Positions 23,066 through 34,600 of a stretch of 64,000 nucleotides of DNA are shown here, piece by piece (the first letter of the stretch is position 1; each line of letters begins with the position of its first letter). The stretch is taken from contig NC_012876.2 of assembly GCF_000003195.3 (NCBI RefSeq), forward strand, positions 6,078,306 through 6,142,305, written 5' to 3'. Made by a program: the position numbers and the translations under genes. A model generated the notes under the pieces. The model was not told the origin of the DNA, did no database searches, and was given only the letters and a program-made list of their open reading frames with translations. Origin of the DNA: Sorghum bicolor. Taxonomy: Eukaryota; Streptophyta; Magnoliopsida; Poales; Poaceae.

Positions 23066-23479
23066 GGTGTTTATTTGGAGTTGTTAAAGTTTATCAGGTA
23101 ATGTAGCATTTTCGTTTTATTTCATAATTATTATCTAATCATAGACTAATTAGGTTCAAAAAATTTATCTTATAAATTACTCTATAATCATGTTTTTAGT
23201 TTTATAAATAATTTATATTTATTATTTTATACATATATTTAGACATTTGATGTGACGAGTAGGCCCTAGTCAAATATGACTACTCTTCATGGCAAGCGTG
23301 GTGTGGCGCACATGCATGTATGTGACGGGTTAGGTGGCAGCAAGCCAGGTTGCGACGTGTGCCCGGCAGGTAGACGGCGGTTCTAAATGGCACAGTATAA
23401 AGAAGCACTATGTTAGCGATAGAATATAATTTATTTGAATTAAATAATGCATGTAAAAGGAAATCGGCTTGTCCGACTT

Positions 23480-24240
23480 TAAAAACCACCTATGAAAATT
23501 AACTTTTAATATAGTTTTTCTAACAAAACCGTCTGTAGAAATCATGTATTTCTATAAGCGGTTTTTCTATAAAACCGTCAGTTAAAATCATATTTCTACA
23601 TGCGCCTGTAGAAATAATTTGAAATCATCAAAATAAAAGTTGTAGATCTCAAAAAGTTATGAAACTTTATAGTTGATAAGTTTTTCATTTGAAATTCATA
23701 TTGTCGTCGAAAACTACGTTTGAATTTCTCAAATTTGAAATTCAAATTTTGTAAATGACCTCGGATGGTAAAACTACCAATACAAAAGTTGTAGATCTTG
23801 AAGAGTTGTGAAACTTTGTAGTTGACAACTTTTCTATTAGTTAGGGCCCCAAATAATCAATATATGCTCGGTTTAAGATAATATGTGGGGAACTAAACTC
23901 TAATATAGACACAGTTGAACAGTTGAGTGATAAGTGGAGTACTAGAGAAGGCTACGCACGAGGGAATCCCACCAGTCGCGAAGCGCATGATTTTATACGA
24001 AAAAATACGCGACTTGATAGTGGACCTTCCATAGGATTAAATTTTTTTTCCTATTTTTAAAAACCAATTTTGTATTTTCTATAAAAAGATTTTCATACGC
24101 GGTTGACATAACTGAACCGCATGTAGAAATACATTTCCATTGGTGATTCTCAGTTACCCACCTATAAAAATTTTTATTTTCACAGACACAGACGGTTCGT
24201 CAATTGGGAACCGTGTGTAGCGATTCTATATATATATACT
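23480..24240. repeat. Decayed relative of the 10.3/16.7-kb repeat family
   Basis: AAACCGTCTGTAGAAAT, AAAAGTTATGAAACTTTATAG and TTGTAGATCT phrases recur in the same relative order as in copies A and A'. It ends near CTAGTGACACAC. No coding content was recognised. Confidence 0.5.
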
Positions 24241-24755
24241 AGTGACACACACGAGAGCATATATATATATATATATAGATCATAACAGTGTGCTAACCTC
24301 CAAAACAGTGTACGTAAGATTTGAATTTATGATGATATCATGCTCAATTATATGTTAAATATCTTCTGCCCTTGGATTCACCCTGACCTCCGATTCGCTC
24401 GATGATTACTCGCCTCACCCCTCTCTTTTCCGCACCCGCGGAAAAATCTCTTCTAAAAATTAACCCGGTAACCTATGTTCTACTTCATCACAACTCCAAA
24501 AGACTCTCTAAATTCTTTCTAAATAATATAAATAAAAATTTTGGTGAAAAACTAGCCTTCAACAACTTGTCTATTATTTTCTTTTCCAGATTTTTCGCTA
24601 GTCAAAAAAGAAAACGAAATGGCTCTCTAAAATGCGCACGAGAGATACAAAAGCTGTTGCAAAGTGAACTATAGAAAGCGATTTATATAGAAATGACTCT
24701 CTCTAAATAATGATTTAGGGAGTAAAATTTACAAAGACTCTAGAAGATGCTCTTG
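24241..24755. other. Upstream region of the O-methyltransferase
   Basis: AT-rich sequence with a TA repeat (about 24255-24276). A segment (24362-24470) is also present in diverged form at 22180-22310 (TTGGATTCACCCTGACCTCCGA and GAAAAATCTCTT phrases), so part of the promoter region is repeat-derived. Confidence 0.45.
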
Positions 24756-24767
24756 TATATATAAATA
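24756..24767 (+). promoter_or_regulatory. TATA box of the O-methyltransferase gene
   Basis: TATATATAAATA lies 79 bp before the ATG at 24846. This would give a short 5' leader of roughly 50 nt. It is the best TATA candidate close to the start codon. Confidence 0.65.
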
Positions 24768-24845
24768 CATACGCCGGGATGGAGGAAGCACCACGGCCCA
24801 GTGGAAGGCATATAGCAGCTGTTGTGCTAGCTGATTCATCACAAA

Positions 24846-27800
24846 ATGGGCAGCTATACTACCAGAGTCCACGCCGTAGAGAAAGCAGCTAACAACCAAG
24901 ATGATGAGACGTGCATGCATGCTTTGATGCTCCTTGGCGGATTGGCCGTACCTTGTACCATCAAGGCGGTCATCGAGCTCGGCATCATGGACCTTCTCCT
25001 CGCCGCGGACCGCGCCATGACCGCGGAGGAGCTCACGGCAAGGTTGCCATGTCCTGCTGCTGCTACTGCTGCTGCTATGGTCGACCGCATGCTCCGCTTC
25101 CTAGCTTCGCACGGCGTGGTCAGGTGCGCCGCCGCCACCAAGGAGTCGTCGGAGCTGGGCTCCGATGGTGGCAAGAGCTGCCGGCGCTACGCGGCGGCGC
25201 CGGTGTGCAGGTGGTTTACAAGGAGCGGCGGCGTGGAGTCGGTGGTTCCAATGGGGTTGTGGATGACCGGCAAGACCGTCTTGGAGACCTGGTACGTACG
25301 TCGTCCGTGCATTGAATTGTTTTCAAGTTGTTTATATCCTAAAACTGAACTTCGATTAATGACTGATTAGAACCATGTTGTTTTGAATTTCTAAGTTGTG
25401 TACTATATATATGTTGTTCATCAGATGGTAATGAGACCTTTTTTTGATCCGCTTAATGAAATATTTCCCATTTTTCTAAAAAAGATAATCATTTGAAGAA
25501 CGGACAACAAACTTCTTAAAGATATGTATATGCATGATAGCTCTACGAAATAAGAACTCAAAGTGTACAGATTGTTCTAAACATCTTATTGTTTCAGTGA
25601 GCATAATGCATGCAAAATTTAGTAATAAAGTTTTGTGGTTCAATTATCTTGCATCTTCAAAATTAATCAAAGGAAGTCATATACAAATAAGCGGTTGGGA
25701 TTGGAACTTCAATTCCTCAATCTTTAGCTAGCTATATATCAGATGCCACACATGGCCCCTGTGTTGTTCGTGGGGCGAAAAAAATATAATCCCTTTTTTA
25801 TTATATATATAAAAGAAAGAAACCGAAAAATCCTAAGCATAATAACTTGTGCTTTGAAGCCCCCACCAACACCGTCACACTGATTTCTGACCACGACGTG
25901 GACTGAGAGGTCAAAGTCAAAGATTGCGGATGGATGGGTGGGCCAGAAGCGACGGTTGAGACGAACTCACGAACGAACGTGAGGGGCAGCAGCTGGCGAG
26001 GGCAGGATAATCAAATAATTAACGACCTGCACGACTTTTATATACTTCCTCCGTACTAAGAGCAAGGCTAATAATTTAGCCCACTGCTTACGCCTGATCA
26101 TACAGTCAACATGTATAGTGAGCCGGCTGAGAGGTATACTGTAATAAAAATACAAATATTTAATGTCAACATGTAGAAACCTATATAGTACTACCGTCAG
26201 CGTCGGCTTCTCGCCGATAACGAGCTGGGAGACGGCTGCCAGAAATAAATTTTTTCTTGGACCATGAGCTGCAGCGGGCGAGATGGGAAACGCTCGCTCC
26301 ATAATCTCTCTCTGACATGGCCTTTTTCCTCCCAACCGGCTAAAAAAACAAGCCGTTTGAACAAGGCTTAGATCAAACATTGAAAATATAAATTACCAAT
26401 AAATTTGCCTTTAAAAGTATTTTTAACGTTTAGTCGCTCATGTATATATGATTCAGTATATAGCAAATTAAGAAAATCCCACACCTCAACGACAAATCAA
26501 CAAATTAATGATTTATGTATCCTTGGTTTAGTGTCAAAAGGAAGAAGTAAATAAATCTATTTTGAGAGACTCGGTCACAAAGCAAGATCCGTAGAATTCA
26601 GAAAGACATGACTGCAAGTCACGGCACAGCAGCTCAATCTATAATCTATCTCAATTGAAAAGCAAGCAAAGCTTTCAGAAAGCGTCCTGACTGCTGTGCA
26701 CCTTGGCGCTCTCGGGAGCAGGTGCTGCTCCTGATCAGCGGCTCAGTGCGGCGGCCGCCGGCGCTCGCCAAATCCTGCGTCCGGTACTCACCATCCGCCT
26801 TGGGGATTCAGGGAGTTAGTAGGAAAAGTATACCCTTAAACATGATTGATTAGTTTTCCTAATTATTAATGGCTGCAAAAAATTTTGAGGAGAGGAACCG
26901 GTGGTTCCTCCCAAGTACAGTAATAAACCTCTTTGCAGGATTATATTCTGAATATAAATCTTGACATATACATGTGACATATGCCACCTCTACATGTAAC
27001 TGTGTGTAAGAGAAGATTTACATATTACACTGTTAGTGCTGGTCATGTGGTCCAATTTTTTTAAGGCAAAAACTGTGGGGGAGTTCCCCACAGCACTTAA
27101 AATTTATATATTTAACAAAAAAAAAAAACTAAAGGTACACATGGTCCAATTGACTACACTTTCCAAAAAATCTTACGTTTTTACATTAATCAACTTATAG
27201 GTACAACATAAAAGAAGCAGTGTTAGAGGGAGAAACACCATTTGACAGAGCATACGGCCAGCCATTTTTTGAATACCTTGGTGAAAACGGGACAGTGAAC
27301 ACGTTGTTCGATGAGGCAATGGCGAACCATTCGACAATCATAACGAAGAGGCTGGTCGAGGTCTTCCGTGGCTTTGAGAATTACAGTGTGCTCGTCGATG
27401 TCGGTGGCAACAAAGGCACCACGTTGCAAATGATTAGAAGTCAGTATGAGAATATTAGTGGCATCAACTACGACCTTCCTCGTGTAATTGCGCAGGCACC
27501 TCCAATTGAAGGTCAGTTCATCACCAACTAAGACCTTACAGTTGGAATATTTGTATACATGTGCACACAATTTGTCCATAAAAGAATACAAATTAGCACA
27601 GTAACATATTAAACTATATATCTTGAGTTTGTCTAATTACAAATAAAGAATATTAATGTTTATAAACAACTATCATTAAATTTGTTATGCGATATATTTT
27701 CATAATGTACTTATTTGATGTCATAATATAAGCATACTCAAACCGATAAACAAGTATGAATACATATACAATGTAGTTTATTGAAGATGAGAGTAACTAC

Positions 27801-28549
27801 ACGTACGTGTAGAAAGAAATTTCTCTAAAATTGCATTCTTTCTTGTACAGACATAGTATATTGAACTGCTGGTTTTCTATACATGCAGGTGTGGAGCATG
27901 TTGGTGGCAACATGTTTGATAATGTTCCACGTGGAGATGCAATTATCCTAAAGGTCGTTTTCTTGATAATGTTCATTGTCTTGTTTTACATATTTATTTA
28001 TTGTTTATTAAAAAAAAAGTACCACACACATCTGTCATAAGTTTACTTTTAGCACTATATACTTGGGAAGGAAGCACCACTTTGGATTCTTCGTCCTCCC
28101 ACTAAGACTGACCTTATAACTTCACCACGTGGCTCCCAAAGCATGCATCAACTGATACGTAGTTGTTGCCAGCTTAAAACTACTTAGGGCATCACCCACT
28201 TATTTTCCAACTGTCATTGACACACGTACGTGGTGCATATATGCAGTGGATTCTTCACGATTGGGGCGACAAGGACTGCGTCAAGATCCTAAAGAATTGC
28301 TATGCAGCTCTCCCGGTGAACGGGACGATGATCATTCTGGAGTACATCCTCCCAGAGACACCAGAAGAAACACTAACATCGCAACTAGCGTTCAACTTCG
28401 ATTTCGGGATGATGCTCATGTACGGCGCCAAAGGTAAGGAGAGAACAGAGAAAGAGTTGTCGGAGCTCGCCAGAGAGGCCGGCTTCTCTGGAGACTGCAC
28501 GGCTACATACATCTTCGCCAGCATCTGGGCCCTTGAATTCACAAAGTAA
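24846..28549 (+). CDS. COMT-family O-methyltransferase (4 exons, 374 aa)
   Basis: Class II S-adenosylmethionine-dependent O-methyltransferase, a cytosolic enzyme family that methylates phenolic hydroxyls. Exons read by eye: 24846-25291, 27201-27511, 27889-27953, 28247-28549; GT-AG introns in phases 2, 1 and 0; stop TAA. Residues about 20-125 are the N-terminal dimerisation domain (AVPCTIKAVIELGIMDLL, MVDRMLRFLASHGVV). The SAM motif is LVDVGGNKG (213-221), where the family usually has GGGxG. The catalytic dyad is H278-D279 in WILHDWGD, with the supporting acids E306 (LEYILPE) and E339 (GKERTEKE). Length and all core blocks fit a working COMT-like enzyme. Typical COMT ring-anchoring residues are replaced: Met140 and Gly334 stand where caffeate OMTs have Asn, and Leu175 where EYHG has His, so the substrate is probably not caffeate. 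An AATAAA lies at 28772. It converges on the stilbene synthase, which suggests but does not prove a stilbene or flavonoid substrate. Confidence 0.92.
25292..27200. other. Intron 1 of the O-methyltransferase
   Basis: A 1.9-kb intron, GTACGTACG donor and CTTATAG acceptor, splitting a Trp codon. It holds a MITE-like segment (about 26080-26370) with AGCAAGGCTAATAATT at one end and an AACAAGGCTTA end at the other. There is no coding sequence beyond the ORF read-through at its start. Confidence 0.75.
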
Positions 28550-29470
28550 TTAAACTAGCTACGTAGCTCTTATATAATTAATAACCATGCATGTGCTTCG
28601 TCGCGGTGTATGAATGTCGTCGCACATCCAGGCATATATATATATACACATGCCGCCATCTAAACATATATGTCTTGTATGCCATCAAAATACCGTATTG
28701 TAATAGCTCGCCAAACTGTTCGCTTGAGCTTATGAGCTGAATCTACCATTTATTCAGCAGTATTTTTTCATAATAAATCAGTCAACAGTACTTTTTGCCA
28801 TATGTATTTGTGATAAGTCAAACTATATCAACTTTCACAAAAAGAAATTATGAGTCTAGTGTGCAAATGAATGAAATGGTTGTATCGTCATCCCGTACTG
28901 ATTTTCTTGGAATAAATGAGATTGGTTCAATAGAAATTCCAAATTTATGTAAAGAGGAATTTCAAAGGCTTATTCACGTGTGCAAAGAGTGGGAGTAGGA
29001 ATCCTTAGTCGTCTCACCTTGCATGTAGAAGTGGAGGTAGCTATGCTTAAATATGAAAGTGCTCTCCGCTTTCTTAATTGTAGTTTGAGGAGGAGAAATG
29101 AATCCCACGCTCACCCACTCGTGTGCATTACCTCATAGGACCGGGCCAAGCTGTTGTCTCTTTGTTTTAGTTTTTGGTTACTTGGTTTTTAAGTTTGTAG
29201 ATTGGAGTTCTAAATAGTTCAGATCATGATCGCAACACGAGATCAGGTTACTACTGATGCGTTTCATATATATCTACACATCTATAGCCCACAAAACAGC
29301 CGTAACAACATTGATATACAAAGACGTGCACAGATATATATACACAGATATCATAGAAATGATATATCTATATACAAGATCCATCACGGCTGTTTACCAC
29401 ACAGTACACACATTGCTCTTCACACATAGTTCGCATATTGTATCTCATCTACAATTGTATCTTACATAGT
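28550..29470. other. 3' flank of the O-methyltransferase
   Basis: AT-rich DNA including the presumptive 3' UTR. A short ORF at 28795-28998 is described separately. From about 29230 the sequence is CACA/TATA-rich with no recognisable coding content. Confidence 0.5.
28795..28998 (+). pseudogene. Possible 2-oxoglutarate oxygenase N-terminal fragment
   Basis: A 67-codon reading frame ends with IEIPNLCKEEFQRLIHVCKEW. It resembles the DIOX_N region of plant 2OG-Fe(II) oxygenases (…IPVIDL…EEELxRLxxACKEWGFFQ), but the conserved VID and GFFQ parts are absent and it stops one codon after KEW. It could be a gene fragment carried by a repeat, or chance. Nothing downstream extends the similarity. Confidence 0.25.
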
Positions 29471-29476
29471 TCATCA

Positions 29477-30565
29477 CTAGTTTTTCACAAGTAACTCATA
29501 GCTCCAATTGTTTCTCAGCTCCAAAAACACAGTTCTAAAAACACAGATTGAATGAACATATATATACCTGGCACTTGACCATGGTTCACTATCGGCATGA
29601 AACTCGCCTTCTTCCTTGATCAGCTGCGACATAATAAATGAGGCCATCTCCTCTCTAATGCCCTCAACACTGATTTTAGGTTCCATCGTAGCAAAATCCT
29701 GGAATTGCCATAGAGCAACGTCAGTAAACAAAAAAAAAAACATAGAGTTTATGGATCAAAGCTAACAGCTAAGGCAGATCGGATACTACCGATAGTATGT
29801 ATATGCAAAAAAGCACCATCAGTGAATAGAAACCCAATCATCAGTGCATCACATCACTTGCTAAATTGCTAACACAAAGCTAGTATATGTATAACAGCTA
29901 GGTAAAGCTCTAACAAGCACCATTACCATTCCATGACCCAGCACAAGCACTCAATTCCATTAACTACAACAGAGGGGATAAAGGCATTCCAAGTAGATCA
30001 CAGTAGTTGAGCGCTAATAAATACATCTGCCATACCTTAGGATTTTCCATGTTTGTATGTGTCACTGTTAGCAGCAAGTAGTGGGCCGTGAAAAACCCAC
30101 ATCTTTCATCCAGACCTTACTGCTCGCACTACGAACATAGGAACACATGGTTACTAATTGAATTGACAATAACTTCACAGCTAAAATAGAAGTACTACTT
30201 ACTGGAATTTTGAATGCACAGGTCAATGTCAACCTTTTCCTTCCTTTCTTCACCTTCACTAAAAGAAGCACCAGGCCCTCTAGATAGGTTTTATTTTTGG
30301 GCTTGATATGTTTTATTTCATCTCTAATAAAGTATAGACATGCTTCACTAAGCGTGTCAGGAGCATCTCCACATGGACCGTGTCGGAAACCGTAGGCAAG
30401 TTTTATCAAGCGTGTCTATAAGACAGGAGACACTTTCTAGAAACCGTGCCAAGCGTGTCTAGCAAAACTAAGACGCTTTCTAGAGATGGTGCCAAGCGTC
30501 TGTAGAAGATATGAGGCCTTTTCTAGAGATGGTGAATTACGTATCTACTCTTGTAGTAATATTTT
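29477..30565 (-). mobile_element. Decayed En/Spm (CACTA)-like fragment
   Basis: On the minus strand the right border reads TACTACAAGAGTAG, close to the CACTACAAGA terminus of En/Spm elements. It is followed by repeated TCTAGA(A)A / AAGCGT motifs (30405-30540) like subterminal repeats. Two minus-strand ORFs (30068-30409, containing SEACLYFIRDEIKHIKPKNKTYLEGL, and 29477-29743) look like host- or transposon-derived exons but were not identified. The left end was not located. Confidence 0.4.
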
Positions 30566-31429
30566 AAATTTTGTCAAGCACAATTGATACGTTTTTTGTT
30601 TTTTCCTTGTTGGTAATAAAGTTTGCTGAACTATTTCCTAATGCACGCATAAAAATATTACTTTGGACACCATAACCAAAGACGAAAAAGCAAATGAAAT
30701 GTGTTCAGTTGATATTACAGCAAACAGAGTTAGGAACAAAATTGATCATCTATACACAAAGTAGATATTACAAATTCCTTAAATCTTCCCTTAAATCTTA
30801 CACACTAGGTTCTAATCCTATTTCAAAAGATTTGCGCATGCAGACACCTTCACTTCAATTTTGAATCTCCGCTACTTCGTTTAGCATATTTTCTTAACAT
30901 TCGCTTCTATGATCCTGCAAAAATAAATACATAAAAAAATAAATTCAATATAAGTTCTAGAATACAACACACAATTGCCTGTGATGAATTTTTAAAAAAG
31001 AAGTCTTAGCTTGAGATAAAAGTAAAGGTTATTTTTTAATGATTGTTATATCATAAAGCATGCAGATTCTTTTTAGAGTACGGTCCACCTTTGAAAATGT
31101 TGCTTGTCTTGGATGCTAAAGTTTTAGAGGTCAAATAACACTGCATAGACTAATTATGAATTTGAATTTTTTCACTAAATGAAATAGCTTCCAATATATC
31201 CTTCTATAGTTTTTATAGCTTTTTTAGGAAAGCCACTGCTAAAATGTCTTAGCCCACGGTTGCCATGCCAGCTTAAGTTCCACTGTCTCTTGTTGGCATA
31301 TATAATAAAACTTATGAATATATCGAGAAAAAAATATATAATTTGGAATGGAGGGATCGAGTATAATATTAGGGGCACATGGTATTAATAAATTATTATA
31401 ACCACTGCACTGTGTTGACTTGTACATGT
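30566..31429. other. Intergenic DNA between the two genes
   Basis: AT-rich, with no recognisable gene. It contains the presumptive 3' end of the stilbene synthase transcript at its right edge. Confidence 0.45.
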
Positions 31430-31435
31430 TTTATT
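31430..31435 (-). terminator. Candidate poly(A) signal of the stilbene synthase gene
   Basis: AATAAA on the minus strand (within TAAATGAATAAAAC), about 180 nt past the stop codon at 31614-31616. This is a reasonable 3' UTR length for a plant CHS-family gene. Confidence 0.5.
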
Positions 31436-31613
31436 CATTTAACACTAGCACAGATATCTCAGGTATTCGTGTAAAGACAAACAGCAAGCACCCACACAGC
31501 ACGGCACATAGAAGCCGCAGTACATTATTTGTGTGAGAAACCAAAATAAACTGTAAAGTGTAAAGGTGAATAGCCATGCACACGCGTCACCCGGAGCAAC
31601 ATGCACACAGCGG

Positions 31614-34600
31614 TCATGCAGCCACTGTGGTGATGGGAACGCTGTGAAGAACGATGGTCTCGACGGTGAGGCCGGGGCCGAAGCCGAAGAGGACACCCCA
31701 CTCCATACCCTCCCCAGTTGTGGTGTGTCCGTCCTTGGCAGACCTGTTTCGCATCTCATCAAGGATGAAGAGGACACAAACGCTTGACATGTTGCCATAC
31801 TCTGCCAGGATGTGGCGGGTGGCACACATTCTGGCCTTGTCAAGGCCAACCTTAGCCTCCACCATGTTCAGTATGGCTGGACCGCCAGGGTGCGCCACCC
31901 AAAAGATGGAGTTCCAATCGGAGATGCCAAGCGGTGCGAAAGCGTCTTCCAGCAAGCGCTCAATGTTCATGGAGATGAGCTGTGGAACCCTGTCCTGGAG
32001 ATGGAAGGTGAGCCCCACCTCACGGAGGTGGCCCTCGATGGCACCCTCTGAGTCTGGGAGAATGGTCTGGCTCGCTGATACTAGATGGAACAATGGCCGC
32101 TCAGCAGGCTCGCTGGGGTCTGCGCCGACGATCACCGCAGCTGCGCCGTCACCGAAGAGAGCTTGGCCGACAAGCGAGTCAAGGTGAGACTCCGAGGGCC
32201 CCCGGAACGTGACCACGGTGATCTCGGAGCACACGATGAGCACCCGGGCACCACGGTTGTTCTCGGCAAGGTCCTTGGCAAGACGGAGCACCATTCCGCC
32301 GGCGAAGCAACCCTGGTGGTACATCATCGCTCGGTTCACAGAGGGGCAGAGACCGAGTAGCTTGATGAGCTGGTAGTCGGCGCCAGGCATGTCCACGCCG
32401 GAGGTGGTGCAGAAGACGAGGTGCGTGATCCGGGAACGTGGCTGGCCCCACTCTTTGAGCGCCTTCTCTGCAGCTTCCGCGCCCAGCTTGGGTATCTCCT
32501 GTATCAGGATATCCTGGCGTGCGTCTAGGGATGGTGCCCAGTACGAGCTCATGTTGGGGTTCTCCTCTAGGATGTCCTCAGTCAAATGCATGTAACGCTT
32601 CCTAATCATCGACTTGTGGCCTGCACAAACACCAACACCAACACCAACATCCACAATATTTGGAAAGGTTCAGGAATAAATTTACATTTCAAGTGTAAAA
32701 AAATAACTGTGTTTGATAACAATACATTTACTTTGTGTTATATATATGAAAACTAGGTCAACGTTATAAACAGATTCATAATTAAAGTTAACATGACCAT
32801 GATTTGGAATAGAGAGAGTACGTATACGTAGCTAATTACATAGAAGTTACATTGTTGTTTCATTCCAGACACTTAACCAAACATACAGAAACTGTTTGCA
32901 CTTTATATCCATAGAGTAATACAAACTAAACCAATCTTGTGACCACCATTTTTATCAAGATTCATTCAACATATCACAATTACCAAGATTAGACTTGAGC
33001 CACTCCATTCATGGGTTGTCGCCCACACAGGCCGGAATAACATTTTTCAGGGCCACAATGCAAAATGATAAAAATTGGGCCATGACTGGCCTTGTTTAGA
33101 TGCGAAAACTTTTTGATTTCGCTACTGTAGCACTTTCGTTTGTTTGTGGCATAATTGTTCAATCATAGACTAACTAGGGTCAAAAGATTTGTCTCGCAAT
33201 TTACAGATATAATTAGTTTTTGTTTTTGTCTATATTTAATGCTTCATGCATATGCCGCAAGATTCGATGTGACGGAGAATCTTGAAAACTTTTTGGATTT
33301 TGGTGGGAACTAAACAAGGCCTAACTTAGGATCTCGGCACAATGGCTTGCACACCATGACCAGCATCTGACACGGTTTTTGGACAAGCTTGGCACAAAAA
33401 TGACCTATCTCACTACTATAAAATGATTTTAGGAGACACTCATTTTATTTATTGAGGTGGGCACATTATTCTACCGCCTCTATAAATGATTTAGGGGTCA
33501 AAAGGGCTTTGTCCAGTCTCTAGAATTCAATTTTTCAGAGGCAACTCTCCTACGAGATATAATTCCTTGTATTCTCACAAACTACGACAACCAAAGGTTA
33601 TTACAAAGGTGAGTAGTAGTTAGGATAATATGAAGTCCAACAAATATGTGAAGCGCAGACTATATAAGTCTGTTAGAAAATTGAGAAGTTCCAGAATAAT
33701 AACTCTGGATTGCATCCAAATAGCTAAGAACATGATAGATCCCTTTGCAAAGAGACTATCACCTTCTGTGAATGACAATCCATACAAGGAGATGGGACTT
33801 AGGCCCATGTGAGTTAACCTCAGTGGTAACCCAACTTATGTGTGTGATTAGAGATCTCGTGAATTAGAATATGGGAAGAACAAGCTGTTGGTTGATGGGA
33901 AAGTAGAATCTACCTTTAACTCACTCCGTTGGAGCTATGGTACTCTCATTTCTATAGGGAAGACTGACTTTGTCGTAATATGTTCTAAAGCTTTTATAGC
34001 CACATACTATTCTGCGGAGTATTCTTACAAGAACACACTTATGTGAGCCCAACTATTGGTCATACCTTTTCAGAATCGGGATCTTTTTAAGAAGCTCATA
34101 AAGTGAAACAGGAGTATGACTCATACGCTCTACCCGTGGGGTTAATAGTATGATTTATACACGATAAGTAAAAGTTGGCAGCCTAGTATTAGTCAAGATG
34201 CCAAGTAAAACTTATTCATAACAGACTGCGAATTTAAGGCCTAGCTAGTCCACTGTGCAGTTGTCTACAAGTCTACCTAAGGCCTCGTTTAGTTCACGAA
34301 ATGAAAAGTTTTCGACCACTGTAGCACTTTTGTTTGTTTGTGGCAAATATTATCTAATCATGGACTAAATATGGTCAAAAGATTCATCTCGTGATTTACA
34401 GTCAAACTGTGTAATTAATTTTTATTTTCGTCTATATTTAATGTTTTATGCATGTGCCGCAATATTCGATGTGACGGGGAATCTTGAAAACATTTTGGTT
34501 TTTGGGGTGAACTAAACAAGGCCTAAACCAAACAATATTCAAGATTCTTTGTCACTGCGGCACATGCATGGAGCATTAAATATAGATAAAAATAAAAAAT

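Noticed and set aside
24854..25315. ORFs overlapping methyltransferase exon 1 in other frames
   Set aside because: They lack family motifs, whereas the frame starting at 24846 continues through consistent splice sites into a full COMT-like protein.
24846..28549. Identification as the characterised sorghum stilbene O-methyltransferase
   Set aside because: The positions recalled as Ile and Phe in that enzyme are Met140 and Gly334 here, so a direct identification was not made.
31654..32187. 177-aa plus-strand ORF across the stilbene synthase
   Set aside because: It is the antisense shadow of synthase exon 2, a common artefact of GC-rich third positions.
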